A stretch of DNA of 64,000 bases from VAZQ01 sp963817015 (GTDB taxonomy: Bacteria; Pseudomonadota; Alphaproteobacteria; Rhizobiales; Xanthobacteraceae), in assembly GCA_963817015.1 (NCBI GenBank), contig CAWFMV010000014.1, positions 1 to 64,000 on the forward strand, in the 5' to 3' direction. Made by a program: the position numbers and the translations under genes. The notes beneath the pieces are model-generated. The model saw only the letters and a list, made by a program, of their open reading frames with translations, had not been told where the DNA came from and made no database searches. Shown in pieces: positions 1-8,875 of the stretch (position 1 is its first letter; each line of letters begins with the position of its first letter).

Positions 1-109
1 TTGGCATTGGGCTCGTCACCCGCCACGCGTCACTTGCCGCTTCAGCGCCAGGCCGACCCGTGATACAAGGGACCATAGCCCAACCCAATAATCACCTGGC
101 GGCACGAAC

Positions 110-451
110 ATGACGAAGAAGCGTATGGTGCTCGAGATCGGCATGGGCACCGACATCCGCGGCGCTGACCCGACGAAGGCAGCTTGCCGGGCCCTCCGCG
201 ATGCGCTTTGGCATAACTCGCTGTCGATCGCGCCGGCGCTTGGTCAGTCGTTGGATGCAATGATTGTTGACGTCCATATCGGTGTGCCCCGCCCCGAATT
301 GGTCGACAAGTCGCAAGTCATGGCCGTTTTGCCTCATGGGTCGGGATCCGTCACCGTGGTCGAAGGCGGCCTTGAGATCCACAATGACGAGGGCACCAAC
401 AGTACGCTGATTGCCAACGCTTGCGTCGTCGTCAGCCTCGACATTGCTTGA
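110..451 (+). CDS. Lin0512 family protein, copy 1
   Basis: A 113-residue protein of the Lin0512 family of conserved small proteins, for which no biochemical role is established. The family look is clear from the N-terminal strand (VLEIGMGTDIRG), the phrase DPTKAACRALRDALWHNSL, and the C-terminal GGLEIHNDEGT followed by a hydrophobic strand. It starts at ATG 110. The next gene, a paralogue, starts 10 bases after the stop, so the two are almost certainly co-transcribed and may form a hetero-oligomer (inference). The 109 bases upstream hold no gene that I can recognise. Confidence 0.82.
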   Translation: MTKKRMVLEIGMGTDIRGADPTKAACRALRDALWHNSLSIAPALGQSLDAMIVDVHIGVPRPELVDKSQVMAVLPHGSGSVTVVEGGLEIHNDEGTNSTLIANACVVVSLDIA

Positions 452-461
452 GGAGCCGTGA

Positions 462-800
462 GTGCCAAAAACGCGTGTCATTCTGGAGTTGGGCTCCGGA
501 AACGATCTGCACGGTTCCGATTATACCAAGGCCGCGCTGCGCGCCGTGCAAGACGCGTTGCATCACAGCTCGCTCACCTTCATTCGATCGTTGAAGATCG
601 ACAAGAGCAAGCTGGAGGTGGAGGTCACGGTTGGCGTTCAGCGGCCGGAGCAGGTGGATCTTGAAGCGGTGAAGAACTCCTTGCCCGTCGGCAAAGTTAC
701 GGTGAGGGCCGTCAAGGGTGGTCTTGACGTTGCCGACCCCGAGAACAACGATCCCGCAGTCATTGCCAGCGCGGCAATCGCGGTTCGCATCGAGGTGTGA
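462..800 (+). CDS. Lin0512 family protein, copy 2
   Basis: A 112-residue paralogue of the preceding gene, with the same layout: VILELGSGNDLHG at the N terminus, a helix with DYTKAALRAVQDALHHSSL, and GGLDVADPENNDP near the end. The chosen start is GTG 462, which has AGGAG at 451-455 six bases upstream; an overlapping GTG at 458 reads in a different frame. The two copies clearly derive from a tandem duplication, yet differ at about half of their residues, so both are probably kept for a function. The 3' end overlaps the convergent ctpA gene by 41 bases. Confidence 0.82.
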   Translation: MPKTRVILELGSGNDLHGSDYTKAALRAVQDALHHSSLTFIRSLKIDKSKLEVEVTVGVQRPEQVDLEAVKNSLPVGKVTVRAVKGGLDVADPENNDPAVIASAAIAVRIEV

Positions 801-2205
801 GCCGCGACGCGGGATTAGATCGCCGTAAGTTCTTGTTGATTTCCATGCAAGCGTTGGAATGCAATCGCACTCCCTCCGCCAAGCGAGCCAGCGGCCGTGG
901 CGGAAACGTCGAGTTCCTCTGCTCGCCTCGCATGAGGTCAAGCGCCATGTTGAGCGCTTTGTCGTTCTTGGGATCCGGTGGGACGTAAGACTGCGAGCCC
1001 GTTTCCTCTTGCCCGTCGGCTTTGAGGTGTCCGCGCAGCGAGGACTCGCCGCGCAAATCGATGCGCGCATTGATTTCCTCGGGAACGTCCTGCAGCACCT
1101 CGATGTCAGGTGTGATGCCCTTCGCCTGGATCGAGCGTCCGGATGGCGTGTAGTAGCGGGCCGTCGTCAGCCGCAGCGCCCCATTGCCCGGACCGAGCGG
1201 GATGATGGTTTGCACCGAGCCCTTGCCGAACGAGCGAGTGCCGATGACGGTCGCGCGTTTATTGTCCTGCAGTGCGCCGGCAACGATCTCAGATGCCGAG
1301 GCCGAGCCTCCGTTGATCAGCACGATGATCGGCTTGCCCTTGGCGAGATCGCCGGGCCGCGCAATGAAGCGCTGCGTCTCCTCCGCCTTGCGGCCGCGCG
1401 TCGAGACGATCTCACCCGCCTCCAGGAACGCGTCCGACATTGAGATCGCCTGGTCGAGCAAGCCGCCTGGATTGTTGCGCAGGTCGACAATATAGCCCTT
1501 CAGGTTCTTGATGCTGATTTGCGTCGAGAGCTGGTTCAGGCCCTTCTTGATCTCGTCGGTTGCCTTCTCATTGAATGCCGAGATCCGGATATAGGCGACG
1601 TCATTGCCCTCGACTCGCACCCGCACTGAATGCACCGTGACAATTTGGCGGACGATTGTCAGTTCGATCGGCTTGTCCTGGCCCTGGCGTGTGATCTTGA
1701 GCTTGATCTTGGTGTTTGCCGGCCCACGCATCTTCTCGACCGCCTGACTCAGCGTAAGTCCCTGCACCGGCTCTTCGTCAATATGCGTGATGATGTCATT
1801 GGTCATGATGCCGGCTTTGTGCGCCGGTGTGTCGTCGATAGCGGCCACCACCTTGATGAAGCCTTCCTCCAGGGTGACCTCGATTTCAAGCCCTCCGAAT
1901 TTGCCGGTGGTCTGGATCTGCATATCCCGGAGGCTTTTCGGATCCATGTAGCTTGAGTGAGGATCAAGCCCGGCCAGCATGCCGTTGATCGCCGATTCGA
2001 GCAGCTTGTTGTCGTCCGGCTTCTCGACGTAACCGGTGCGAACACGCTCGAACACATCGCCGAACAGGCTGAGCTGCCGGTAGGTGTCTGTGGCTGCCGC
2101 TGTCGCGCTTGAGCCATTGAACGCGGTTCGAGGCTGGGTCGCGATCAGCGTCAGGGCTGCGCTTGTCGCTGTCGTGAGCAGGATGAGGAAAGTTTTGCGT
2201 ATCAT
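760..2205 (-). CDS. ctpA: S41-family C-terminal processing protease
   Basis: A periplasmic carboxy-terminal processing protease of about 481 residues. Residues 1-22 form a signal peptide or anchor; a PDZ domain lies at about 105-185 (GGLEIEV, TPAHKAGIMTNDII) and the S41 catalytic domain follows. The Ser-Lys dyad is visible as Ser303 in GGSASASEIVAG and Lys328 in GTRSFGKGSVQ, with the normal 25-residue spacing. The start chosen is ATG 2205 (MIRKTF); an in-frame GTG lies 5 codons upstream. The last roughly 50 residues (after MALDLMRGEQ) are Arg/Pro-rich, unlike the family, and overlap the convergent Lin0512 gene, so the C terminus may be extended by a late frameshift. Confidence 0.88.
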   Translation of the reverse strand: MIRKTFLILLTTATSAALTLIATQPRTAFNGSSATAAATDTYRQLSLFGDVFERVRTGYVEKPDDNKLLESAINGMLAGLDPHSSYMDPKSLRDMQIQTTGKFGGLEIEVTLEEGFIKVVAAIDDTPAHKAGIMTNDIITHIDEEPVQGLTLSQAVEKMRGPANTKIKLKITRQGQDKPIELTIVRQIVTVHSVRVRVEGNDVAYIRISAFNEKATDEIKKGLNQLSTQISIKNLKGYIVDLRNNPGGLLDQAISMSDAFLEAGEIVSTRGRKAEETQRFIARPGDLAKGKPIIVLINGGSASASEIVAGALQDNKRATVIGTRSFGKGSVQTIIPLGPGNGALRLTTARYYTPSGRSIQAKGITPDIEVLQDVPEEINARIDLRGESSLRGHLKADGQEETGSQSYVPPDPKNDKALNMALDLMRGEQRNSTFPPRPLARLAEGVRLHSNACMEINKNLRRSNPASRLTPRCEPRLPRWQ

Positions 2206-2496
2206 GCGTGAAGCTCGCACTCGTTTGCCGCCCACATCGTGAATGTGGCTCTTCTGCTCTCGGAACGCTTGCGACGCGAAAGCGCTCGCCGCCGGCAGGT
2301 TCCGTGTATCCGCCCAAAAAAGTTTGTGTCTGCGGGTGGCACCGCCCCGATTCGCCTTACGGTGACCCGTTAATTCAACAAATAGCGGGAGCGCAGCGGC
2401 GACAGAATTATCCTTAGGGACAATGCCCCCTTCCCTAAGGACAGGCCTCCTCCAAGCAAGCGATTTGCTAGGATTTGGCAACCAAGGAGGTTCAAT

Positions 2497-2898
2497 ATGA
2501 TTCAGAAAACTGCAGTGGAAATGATCTCGCGCCGGAAGATGCTTGGAATCCTGGGAGCAGGCGTGGCGTTCGGCATGGGAGCGCCAGCCGCGCTGCTAAC
2601 AGCATCGGAGGCTGAAGCTCAAACGCCTGGCGCTCAGCCGCCTGGAGCTCAACCGCCTGCGGCTCAAGCGCCTGGCGTGGACCAGCGCCAGGGCCGGCCC
2701 GACGATGTCACGGGACGGCGTCAGCGGCACGCGAAACGGCGAGCGGCGCGGCACAAAGCTCTCGCGCAGCAACAAGAAGGGCGCAAGAGGCGACGTATGG
2801 CACGGCACCCGGGCAGCACAAGCCCTAAAGGAACCGGCCCCGCCGGACCAGGGACTACAGGGACTGGCACCACCGGCCAAGGGCCGGCACGGCAGTGA
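2497..2898 (+). CDS. small Tat-exported, Arg/Gln-rich basic protein
   Basis: A 133-residue secreted protein. The N terminus carries a twin-arginine signal (SRRKMLGILGAG) with a cleavage site after SEAEA. The mature part begins with repeated PGAQPPGAQPPAAQ units, then a highly basic stretch with many Arg, His and Lys residues, and ends in a Gly/Thr/Pro tail. It resembles the small Tat-signal proteins of Bradyrhizobium sometimes labelled protamine-like. AAGGAGG at 2484-2490 is a strong ribosome binding site for ATG 2497. No enzymatic motif is present; a role in the envelope is only an inference. A 15-17 bp direct repeat array starts at its stop codon. Confidence 0.7.
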   Translation: MIQKTAVEMISRRKMLGILGAGVAFGMGAPAALLTASEAEAQTPGAQPPGAQPPAAQAPGVDQRQGRPDDVTGRRQRHAKRRAARHKALAQQQEGRKRRRMARHPGSTSPKGTGPAGPGTTGTGTTGQGPARQ

Positions 2899-2956
2899 GA
2901 TGTGTTGCCAAGTGAGACGTCTGCCAAGAGACGTTTTGCGTAGAGACGCTTTGCGA
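2894..2956. repeat. four imperfect 15-17 bp direct repeats
   Basis: Four head-to-tail imperfect copies begin at about 2894, 2911, 2927 and 2942. Each starts with AGTGAGA or AGAGACG and ends with TGCCA or TTGCG. The array starts at the end of the upstream gene and lies in its 3' untranslated region. The rest of the gap, up to about 3270, shows no gene or clear promoter. Confidence 0.55.
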
Positions 2957-3286
2957 GAGCTGGTAGCGAGTTTCGGATCGTGTTCACTGCACGGTCCGTT
3001 CGCTCGCGCATGCCACCGATAGGCCGAAAGGTTTGTCGGCGCGGTGTTTCGTTGCGATGATTGGTCGTTGCGAGCGTGCGACATTCAGAGACTGCGGTTG
3101 TCTCCTGTCGATCCAAGTCGCTTGAGACGTAAACCTAAATCTAATCCCACCGAGCGATCGATCATGTTAGCGACTCAGACGGGCTGCGCATAACAACGGC
3201 GCGTGTGGATCGTGAAGCAACTGTTCAACCCTCCCGATCGTTGTCGAGATGCGCTGTCTTTTCAGCACGACAAAAAGGAGGTTTCG

Positions 3287-3928
3287 ATGCTCACACTCAA
3301 GCACATTAGCGCTGCTGTCATAGCAGCCGCGCTGGCGAGCGCGATCGTGGTGGACACTGCCGACGCTCGTGGTGGCCGTGGCGGTGGCGGATTCGGAGGC
3401 GGCGGCATGCGAGCTGGCGGCTTTGGCGGGCGGTGGCTTCCGCGCAGGCGGCTTTGGTGGCGGTGGTTTCCGCGCAGCCGGGATTCGAACAGGCGGCTTT
3501 GCTGGCGGTAGCTTCCGTACAGCTGGCTTTAACAGGGGGTTTGTAGGAAACAGGGGGTTTGTAGGAACTCGCTTCGCGAATGCTGGTTCTTTTGCGCGTG
3601 TTTCGATCCTATCCGCCGAGTTGGTTGGGCCGGCAACAGGCCTGGCTGGGGTTGGAATGGCGGTCGCTGGGGCGGACGTTGGGCCGGTAATCGCTGGGGC
3701 TGGGGAGGAGGCTGGGCTGGGGATAACTGGGGCTGGGGTTGGGGCGCGGCCGCGCTAGGAACGGGCTTGGCCTTTGCTGCCGCCAACAATTACTGTGACC
3801 CGTACTATGACTACTATGGCAACTGCGGTTATGGATACGGATCGTACGGATTTGCGCCGGCGTTTGGAGTTGGATTTGGAGCGGTTCGGCCATGGGCGCG
3901 TCCATGGCGTGCCGGGTGGTCGTGGTGA
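3287..3928 (+). pseudogene. frameshifted Gly/Trp-rich secreted protein
   Basis: A secreted low-complexity protein of about 213 residues. The signal peptide (HISAAVIAAALASAIVV, cleavage near DARGG) is followed by GGGFGGGGMRAGGF repeats, then GGGFRAGGFGGGGFRAAG in frame +1, then a Trp/Gly/Asn-rich part (WAGNRPGWGWNGGRWGG) and a Tyr-rich end (NNYCDPYYDYYGNCGYGY) back in the first frame. One shift lies near 3430 and a second near 3605; they compensate, so start ATG 3287 and stop 3926-3928 share a frame. AAAAAGGAGG at 3272-3281 is a strong ribosome binding site. Similar Gly/Trp-rich exported proteins are common in Bradyrhizobium; function unknown. Confidence 0.68.
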
Positions 3929-4010
3929 CGTCAAAGAGGCCGCTCAGCCAAAGACCGAGGCATGAAGCATCTCGAACCTAAATCTCTCTATTTTTCTTAG
4001 CCTCGCGCCT

Positions 4011-4040
4011 GCCCCGGTTGCCGTGCACGGCTGCCGGGGC
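4011..4040. terminator. hairpin between convergent genes
   Basis: GCCCCGG at 4011-4017 pairs with CCGGGGC at 4034-4040, enclosing an inner palindrome GCCGTGCACGGC at 4020-4031. It lies between the Gly/Trp-rich gene and the convergent flavoprotein gene and could serve both as a bidirectional terminator. There is only a weak T stretch after it. Confidence 0.5.
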
Positions 4041-4059
4041 ACTTGTTAAGGCGCCGCGC

Positions 4060-5721
4060 TCACTGCCGGACCGTGGGTGACTCAGCCAGGAACGCATGGA
4101 TGGCCGCTACGACCTGCGCGCCCTCACCGACCGATGCCGCGACGCGCTTGATCGACCCTGAACGCACGTCACCGATCGCGAAGATGCCTCGCACGCTCGA
4201 TTCCAACGGCCCACTGGAGCGGTCCGTATCCTTCCCGGTCAGCACGAACCCCTTGGCGTCGAGCGCGACGCCGGAGCCAGCCAGCCAATCCGTGTTCGGA
4301 TCGGCGCCGATGAACAGGAACAGATGACGGATCGGCCGCTGGATCTCGTCACCGCCGGCCTGACGCCAACGAACCGCCGCAAGAGCACCATTGCTTCCTT
4401 CGAGCCCGGTCAGCGACGTGCGCGTGAGGACCTCGACATTACCAAGGCCCGTGATCCGATCGACCAGATAGCGGGACATGCGGGCGCCAAGATCGGGTCC
4501 GCGCACGAGGAGCCACACCTTCGCGGCCTTGCTGGCCAGATAGACCGTGGCCTGGCCCGCTGAATTGCCCGCCCCGATGAGCACCACCTCCTGCTCGGCG
4601 CAGAGATTGCCTTCGAGCGGCGACACCCAATAGTGCGCGCTTGTGGCCTCGAACGAGTTAAAGTTCTCGATCGCGAGCCTGCGGTAGCGCGCGCCGCCGG
4701 CGATGACAAGAGACCGGGTGCGAACGTGCTCGCCATCCGACAACGTCAACTGGAACGTCCCATCTTGCAATGTCTCGAGCGCGTCGACCTCCGCCGGAAT
4801 GACCATCTGGGCGCCGAACTTCTGCGCCTGATTGTAGGCGCGGCCCATCAAGGCCATGCCGCTGATGCCGGTCGGGAATCCGAGATAGTTCTCGATCCGG
4901 GCCGAGGCACCGGCCTGGCCGCCGAACGAGCGGCAGTCGAAGACCACGACCGACAAGCCTTCCGACGCGGCGTACACCGCCGCGCCAAGACCGGCGGGCC
5001 CGGCTCCGACGATCGCTACGTCGAATACGCGCTCCGGATCGACCGGGCTCACGAGCCCCAAGCAGCGTGCAAGCTCGATCTCTCCCGGGTTGTAAAGAAG
5101 CTCACCGTCTGGGCAGAGGACCATCGGCAGCTGACTTGGATCGATATGGAAGCGCTCGACCAGTGCGCGCGCCTCCGCATCAGTCTCCGGATCGAGCCTC
5201 TGGTGCGGATGGCCATTGCGCGACAAGAAATTGTCGAGCCGCAGCACATCCCCGCTGCCGGCCCTGCCGACGATCACCGGTCCGACTGTGCCCGCCTCGA
5301 TCAGGCTCACCCGGCGCAGGATCAGCGCACGCATGACGCGCTCGCCAAGCTCGGCCTCCGCAATCAGCAATGCACGCAAGCGATCGGGCAGGATGACCAG
5401 TGTTTCCACCTGACTGCGTGCCCGCACATCGACAAGTCCCGGCCGTCCGCTCAGATGTGCGAGCTCTCCGGTGAAGCTGCCGGGACCGAGCGTGACAATG
5501 ACCTCGCCCGGATCCGAGAGCGCATGTTGCGTGACGTCGACGGTGCCGGACAGAATGAGGTGCAGGCCGTGAGTGGCTGCCCCGGCCTTCGCGATTGTTT
5601 CGCTTTCGCGATACGTTCGAGGCTCGCCGAAGCGCCGCACACGCTCGATCTCGAATGCTTCCAGCACTGGAAACATCTGATCTCGCCGCGTTTCAATAAG
5701 GGATCGCATGGTTGTCGCCAT
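4060..5721 (-). CDS. cyclic-nucleotide-binding / thioredoxin-reductase-like flavoprotein
   Basis: A 553-residue fusion. Residues 20-140 form a cyclic-nucleotide-binding domain (GSFTGELAHLSGRPGLV). Residues 145-225 look like a thioredoxin-fold insert. The rest is a two-dinucleotide-domain flavoprotein: FAD site VAIVGAGPAGLGAA at 235-247, GGQAGASARIENYLGF near 268, NADPH site LIGAGNSAGQA at 381-391 and a late GIFAIGDVRSG. The redox CxxC of true thioredoxin reductase, expected just before the NADPH site, is absent (only Cys374 lies in that area), so electrons probably pass to a different acceptor. ATG 5721 is preferred to a GTG 22 codons upstream because it matches the CNB domain edge. The gene probably couples a cyclic-nucleotide signal to NADPH oxidation (inference). 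Confidence 0.85.
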   Translation of the reverse strand: MATTMRSLIETRRDQMFPVLEAFEIERVRRFGEPRTYRESETIAKAGAATHGLHLILSGTVDVTQHALSDPGEVIVTLGPGSFTGELAHLSGRPGLVDVRARSQVETLVILPDRLRALLIAEAELGERVMRALILRRVSLIEAGTVGPVIVGRAGSGDVLRLDNFLSRNGHPHQRLDPETDAEARALVERFHIDPSQLPMVLCPDGELLYNPGEIELARCLGLVSPVDPERVFDVAIVGAGPAGLGAAVYAASEGLSVVVFDCRSFGGQAGASARIENYLGFPTGISGMALMGRAYNQAQKFGAQMVIPAEVDALETLQDGTFQLTLSDGEHVRTRSLVIAGGARYRRLAIENFNSFEATSAHYWVSPLEGNLCAEQEVVLIGAGNSAGQATVYLASKAAKVWLLVRGPDLGARMSRYLVDRITGLGNVEVLTRTSLTGLEGSNGALAAVRWRQAGGDEIQRPIRHLFLFIGADPNTDWLAGSGVALDAKGFVLTGKDTDRSSGPLESSVRGIFAIGDVRSGSIKRVAASVGEGAQVVAAIHAFLAESPTVRQ

Positions 5722-5843
5722 GTGATCATTTTGGCCGCATAAACTGTGCTGAGTCTCATACGTGCCGTCGCAGGGCAGTACTGACACGGCGCGCGCTCAA
5801 TCTCGTTTTGTTGCCCCAATGGTCGGCAGCAGCTCGCCTTCCG

Positions 5844-7400
5844 TCACTCCCCGATCGGACCGCGCACCGTGCCGCGCTCGTCCTTGGGCGGAAAGTTCGG
5901 CCCGCGCAGCTGCTCGAGCGTCATCTTGTTGACGTTGTCGATGATCGCCGCAAACGCTCGGATCGAGCGGCTCATGCCTTCGGCCGGAACCAGCTCGTGG
6001 GTGTCGAGGCTGGTGTGATAGACGACGTGATTGATGATGTGGAAGGACGGCGCGTAGTTGCCGTTCTTCGGCCCGTCCTCGACGCCGTAGACCGACACGC
6101 CGAAGTCGCGCAGCTGATTTAACGTCATGCGCTCGAACTCGGGACTGCCATAGGCGCTCCAGCGCGCGGCGCTCATTGCGTTGGTCGCCGTGAGGTCGCT
6201 GTTGTACATATAGAGCAGCGTCTCGGATGGATGCTCCATGGTCAGCTTGAGGGCGACATTCTTCCAATTGTAGGTCGCGTCGATGCCGACATCCTTGCGG
6301 CCGCGCGCCACCTCGCCGTGGTGATGATCCGGGAACTGGATGAACACCAGCGTGCGCGGGCGCTGCGCCTGCGGCAGCGCCGCGTAGTGGCGCGCGAGTT
6401 CGAGCGTTCCCGCCATGCCCGAGTTGTTGTCGGTCGCGGCCTGAAAGTAGCCGTCGGTGTGGGTCATGACGACGATCTCCTCGTCGGAGGCGCCGGGCAG
6501 CGTCGCCTTGGTCCAGGCGGTCTCGACGTTGGTGAGCTCCGGCACGTTGAGCCGCAGCGAGACCGTGATCTTTTCGCCGGCGCCGAGCCGGTCGCGTAGC
6601 GCGAAGCCTTCGTCCTGGCTGATCGTCATCTGCGGAATGTTGCGCAGTCCGCCCTCGGGCTGGAACTGGCCGTTGCCCGGCACGGCCATGACATTGATCA
6701 CCATGGCGGCGCCAAGCTGCTGCGCGCGCGCGTTGGCGTTGAACAGGCCGGCGCGGTCGGAGGCCGAATGGCTGCGGCCGCCGGGCACGAAGGTGCTGTA
6801 GATGATGACCGCCTTGCCCTTGACGTCACGGCCGAGGAAATCCGGCGCCGCTCCGATGCCGACCCACACCGCCTCGGCGGTGATGCCTTCGGTGCTCTTG
6901 GTGCCGGAGACCGGGAACGCGGTCGCGAGGTTGACCTTGCTGCCTTTGGATGAGGTGTAGCTCAGCTCCCAGCTGGTCGGACGCCAATCCCTCGGCAGCT
7001 TGTAGGGGAAGGTCTCGACCTTGAGGCCGAGGCGGGTGAACTCGTCGGTCATGTACTTCATGCCGGCGCTGTCGGCGTCGGTGCCGGGGAAGCGCCCCCA
7101 CCATTGTTTGTTTACAGTGTCGCGATAGCTCAGCGCGATGTTGGAGAGCGCGATGACGTCCCGCTTCATACGGGCGCCGTCGATATCCTTGTAGGCTTCC
7201 TGGCCGGGCTTGAGCGGGAACACCGGATAGTCCGCATCGGAGAACAGCTGCGAGGCGTGGCTGCGTGGCAGACCGATGCCGTAGGTCTTTTCGGTCTTCG
7301 GCCCGTTGTCCATCTGCGCCATCGCGACGGTGGCGGTCAGCGCCGCGGTGGACAGGATGCTTAATCCAAGCATGGAGCGCATGGTCGATCGCTGCGGCAT
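5844..7400 (-). CDS. secreted M28-family metallopeptidase
   Basis: A 518-residue exported zinc aminopeptidase-like protein. The signal peptide spans about residues 8-32 (MLGLSILSTAALTATVAMAQ). A PA-like inserted domain is likely in the middle, followed by the M28 core with THTDGY (first zinc His), ATDNNSGM (bridging Asp) and a C-terminal YHTSLDTHE with the last zinc His. The usual Glu-Glu pair after the core strand is replaced by FPDHHHGEVARG, an odd His cluster that may alter metal binding. Start ATG 7400 has GGGAGGA eight bases upstream. Lies head-to-head with the ThDP decarboxylase genes, leaving a 170-base shared promoter region. Confidence 0.82.
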   Translation of the reverse strand: MPQRSTMRSMLGLSILSTAALTATVAMAQMDNGPKTEKTYGIGLPRSHASQLFSDADYPVFPLKPGQEAYKDIDGARMKRDVIALSNIALSYRDTVNKQWWGRFPGTDADSAGMKYMTDEFTRLGLKVETFPYKLPRDWRPTSWELSYTSSKGSKVNLATAFPVSGTKSTEGITAEAVWVGIGAAPDFLGRDVKGKAVIIYSTFVPGGRSHSASDRAGLFNANARAQQLGAAMVINVMAVPGNGQFQPEGGLRNIPQMTISQDEGFALRDRLGAGEKITVSLRLNVPELTNVETAWTKATLPGASDEEIVVMTHTDGYFQAATDNNSGMAGTLELARHYAALPQAQRPRTLVFIQFPDHHHGEVARGRKDVGIDATYNWKNVALKLTMEHPSETLLYMYNSDLTATNAMSAARWSAYGSPEFERMTLNQLRDFGVSVYGVEDGPKNGNYAPSFHIINHVVYHTSLDTHELVPAEGMSRSIRAFAAIIDNVNKMTLEQLRGPNFPPKDERGTVRGPIGE

Positions 7401-7570
7401 GGCCTGATCCTCCCTGAGCAATGCGTTGTTCTGTTGCGGCCACTTTAGGATGCGGCTCCGGCCTTGCCCAGCCGTCAAACTCGAGCGAACGCGCCCGTCA
7501 ATTTCGCCGTGTCCGCTCGCTGCAAGTGCTCTAAGCTGGGCGAGCAAAGGCAACGCCAGGGGAGACCATC

Positions 7571-8147
7571 GTGGCACGAAAGATTGCGGCGCGGCCCGCC
7601 GCGACGGATGCGGCCGAGAGCTTCGATCGGAAAACGCTCGATGCTGAGTGGCCGGAGCAATTGTATCGCGTGCTGAAGGCCGCCCAGGTCCGCCAGATGT
7701 CCTACGTGCCGGATGCCGGGCATTCTGCGCTCATTCGCCTGTTCGCGGCCGACCGCGAGGTCGTGTCGAATGTTCTCACCACCGAGGAGGAGGGCATTGC
7801 GATTGCCGACCGGCGCGTGGCTTGGCGGCAGCCGGAGCGTGCTCCTCTTGCAGTCGAGCGGCGTCGGCAATTGCGTCAACATGCTCTCGCTCGTCACCAT
7901 GACACGCACGCCGCTCCTGATGCTGGTGACGATGCGCGGCGAATGGGCCGAGTTCAATCCCTGGCAGGTGCCGATGGGGCTTGCGACGGCGCCGGTGCTC
8001 ACCGCGATGGGCATCCGCGTCATGCGTGCCGACACCCCGAGCGACCTGATCGAGACGGTCGAGTCCGCCGCGGCGCTGGCGTTCGAGGCGGAGCAGCAGG
8101 TCGCGGTGCTCATGTCACAGCGCCTGCTCGGCCGGAAGAAATGGTGA
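7571..8147 (+). pseudogene. frameshifted ThDP decarboxylase alpha subunit (ComD-like)
   Basis: N-terminal (PYR) half of a two-subunit thiamine-diphosphate decarboxylase of the sulfopyruvate/phosphonopyruvate type. Visible are YVPDAGHSALIRLF and the cofactor Glu region VLTTEEEGIAIA, then in the next frame GAWLGGSRSVLLLQSSGVGN, TPLLMLVTMRGEWAEFNPWQ and MGIRVMRADTP. One extra A near 7817 (GCCGACCGG where GCCGCCGG is expected) causes the shift; deleting it restores about 191 residues. GTG 7571 follows GGGGAGA. The C-terminal half is encoded by the next gene, 4 bases downstream, as in comD-comE. The physiological 2-oxo acid substrate cannot be told from sequence. Confidence 0.75.
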
Positions 8148-8151
8148 GCAC

Positions 8152-8745
8152 ATGCCGAAGTCCGCAAGCTCGCTCGATCGCCGCGAGGTCGTGGCCCATC
8201 TGCTGGCGCGGCGGGAGGGCCTCCTGGTTGTCACCGGCCTTGGATCGCCCACCTACGACGTGCACGCGGCCGGCGACCATGACGGCAACTTTTATCTCTG
8301 GGGCGCGATGGGCTCGGCCGCGCTGATCGGCCTTGGCCTTGCGCAGGCTCGGCCCGATCGCACCGTGGTCGTGATCACCGGCGACGGCGAACAACTGATG
8401 GGGCTCGGCGGGCTGGCCACCACCGCGGTCAGCAATCCGAGCAATCTCATCATCGTTGTGATCGACAACGATCACTTCGGCGAGACCGGCATGCAGATGA
8501 GTCATACTGGCCATGGCCTCGACTTGGCGACCGTGGCGCAGTCGTGCGGGTTTGCCGAAGCGCGTACGGTACGCGACATGGCGGGAGTCGAGGAGGTGGC
8601 GCGCGCGCTGCACTCGCCGGCCTCAGGGGCCCGCTTCTTTTCGATCAAAGTGAAGGCGGAAAACCCGCCGCGTTCGCTGCCGCCACGCGATGCCGTTCAT
8701 ATCAAGAACAGGTTCCGGGCCCATCTGGGTCTCGGGACAATATGA
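8152..8745 (+). CDS. ThDP decarboxylase beta subunit (ComE-like)
   Basis: The 197-residue PP half of the two-subunit ThDP enzyme. The Mg-ThDP motif is visible as GDGEQLMGLG at 77-86 closing with VVIDNDHFG at about 102-110, and WGAMGSAALIGLGLA precedes it. It lies 4 bases after the alpha subunit stop, so alpha and beta should be made in equal amounts and form an alpha-beta decarboxylase. A Bug receptor gene follows 130 bases later and may supply the substrate (inference). Alternative annotation: sulfopyruvate decarboxylase beta subunit or phosphonopyruvate decarboxylase-related protein. Confidence 0.82.
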   Translation: MPKSASSLDRREVVAHLLARREGLLVVTGLGSPTYDVHAAGDHDGNFYLWGAMGSAALIGLGLAQARPDRTVVVITGDGEQLMGLGGLATTAVSNPSNLIIVVIDNDHFGETGMQMSHTGHGLDLATVAQSCGFAEARTVRDMAGVEEVARALHSPASGARFFSIKVKAENPPRSLPPRDAVHIKNRFRAHLGLGTI

Positions 8746-8875
8746 AGCGTATCGCATGCTGAACGCGCAGCCTAAGATCAAAGCAAGCATGAAGCCGGGC
8801 GGATAGCGATCGTTGTTATCGCGCCAGTTTGCCGTGAGAGCGCGGGCTCACCGTGCCAGCGATTGGGAGGATGCC

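Noticed and set aside
2894..2956. Possible small CRISPR-like array
   Set aside because: Units are contiguous without spacers and only 15-17 bases; no cas genes are near.
4633..5742. Plus-strand open frame of 369 codons
   Set aside because: A shadow of the flavoprotein gene; high GC at codon third positions gives long false frames.
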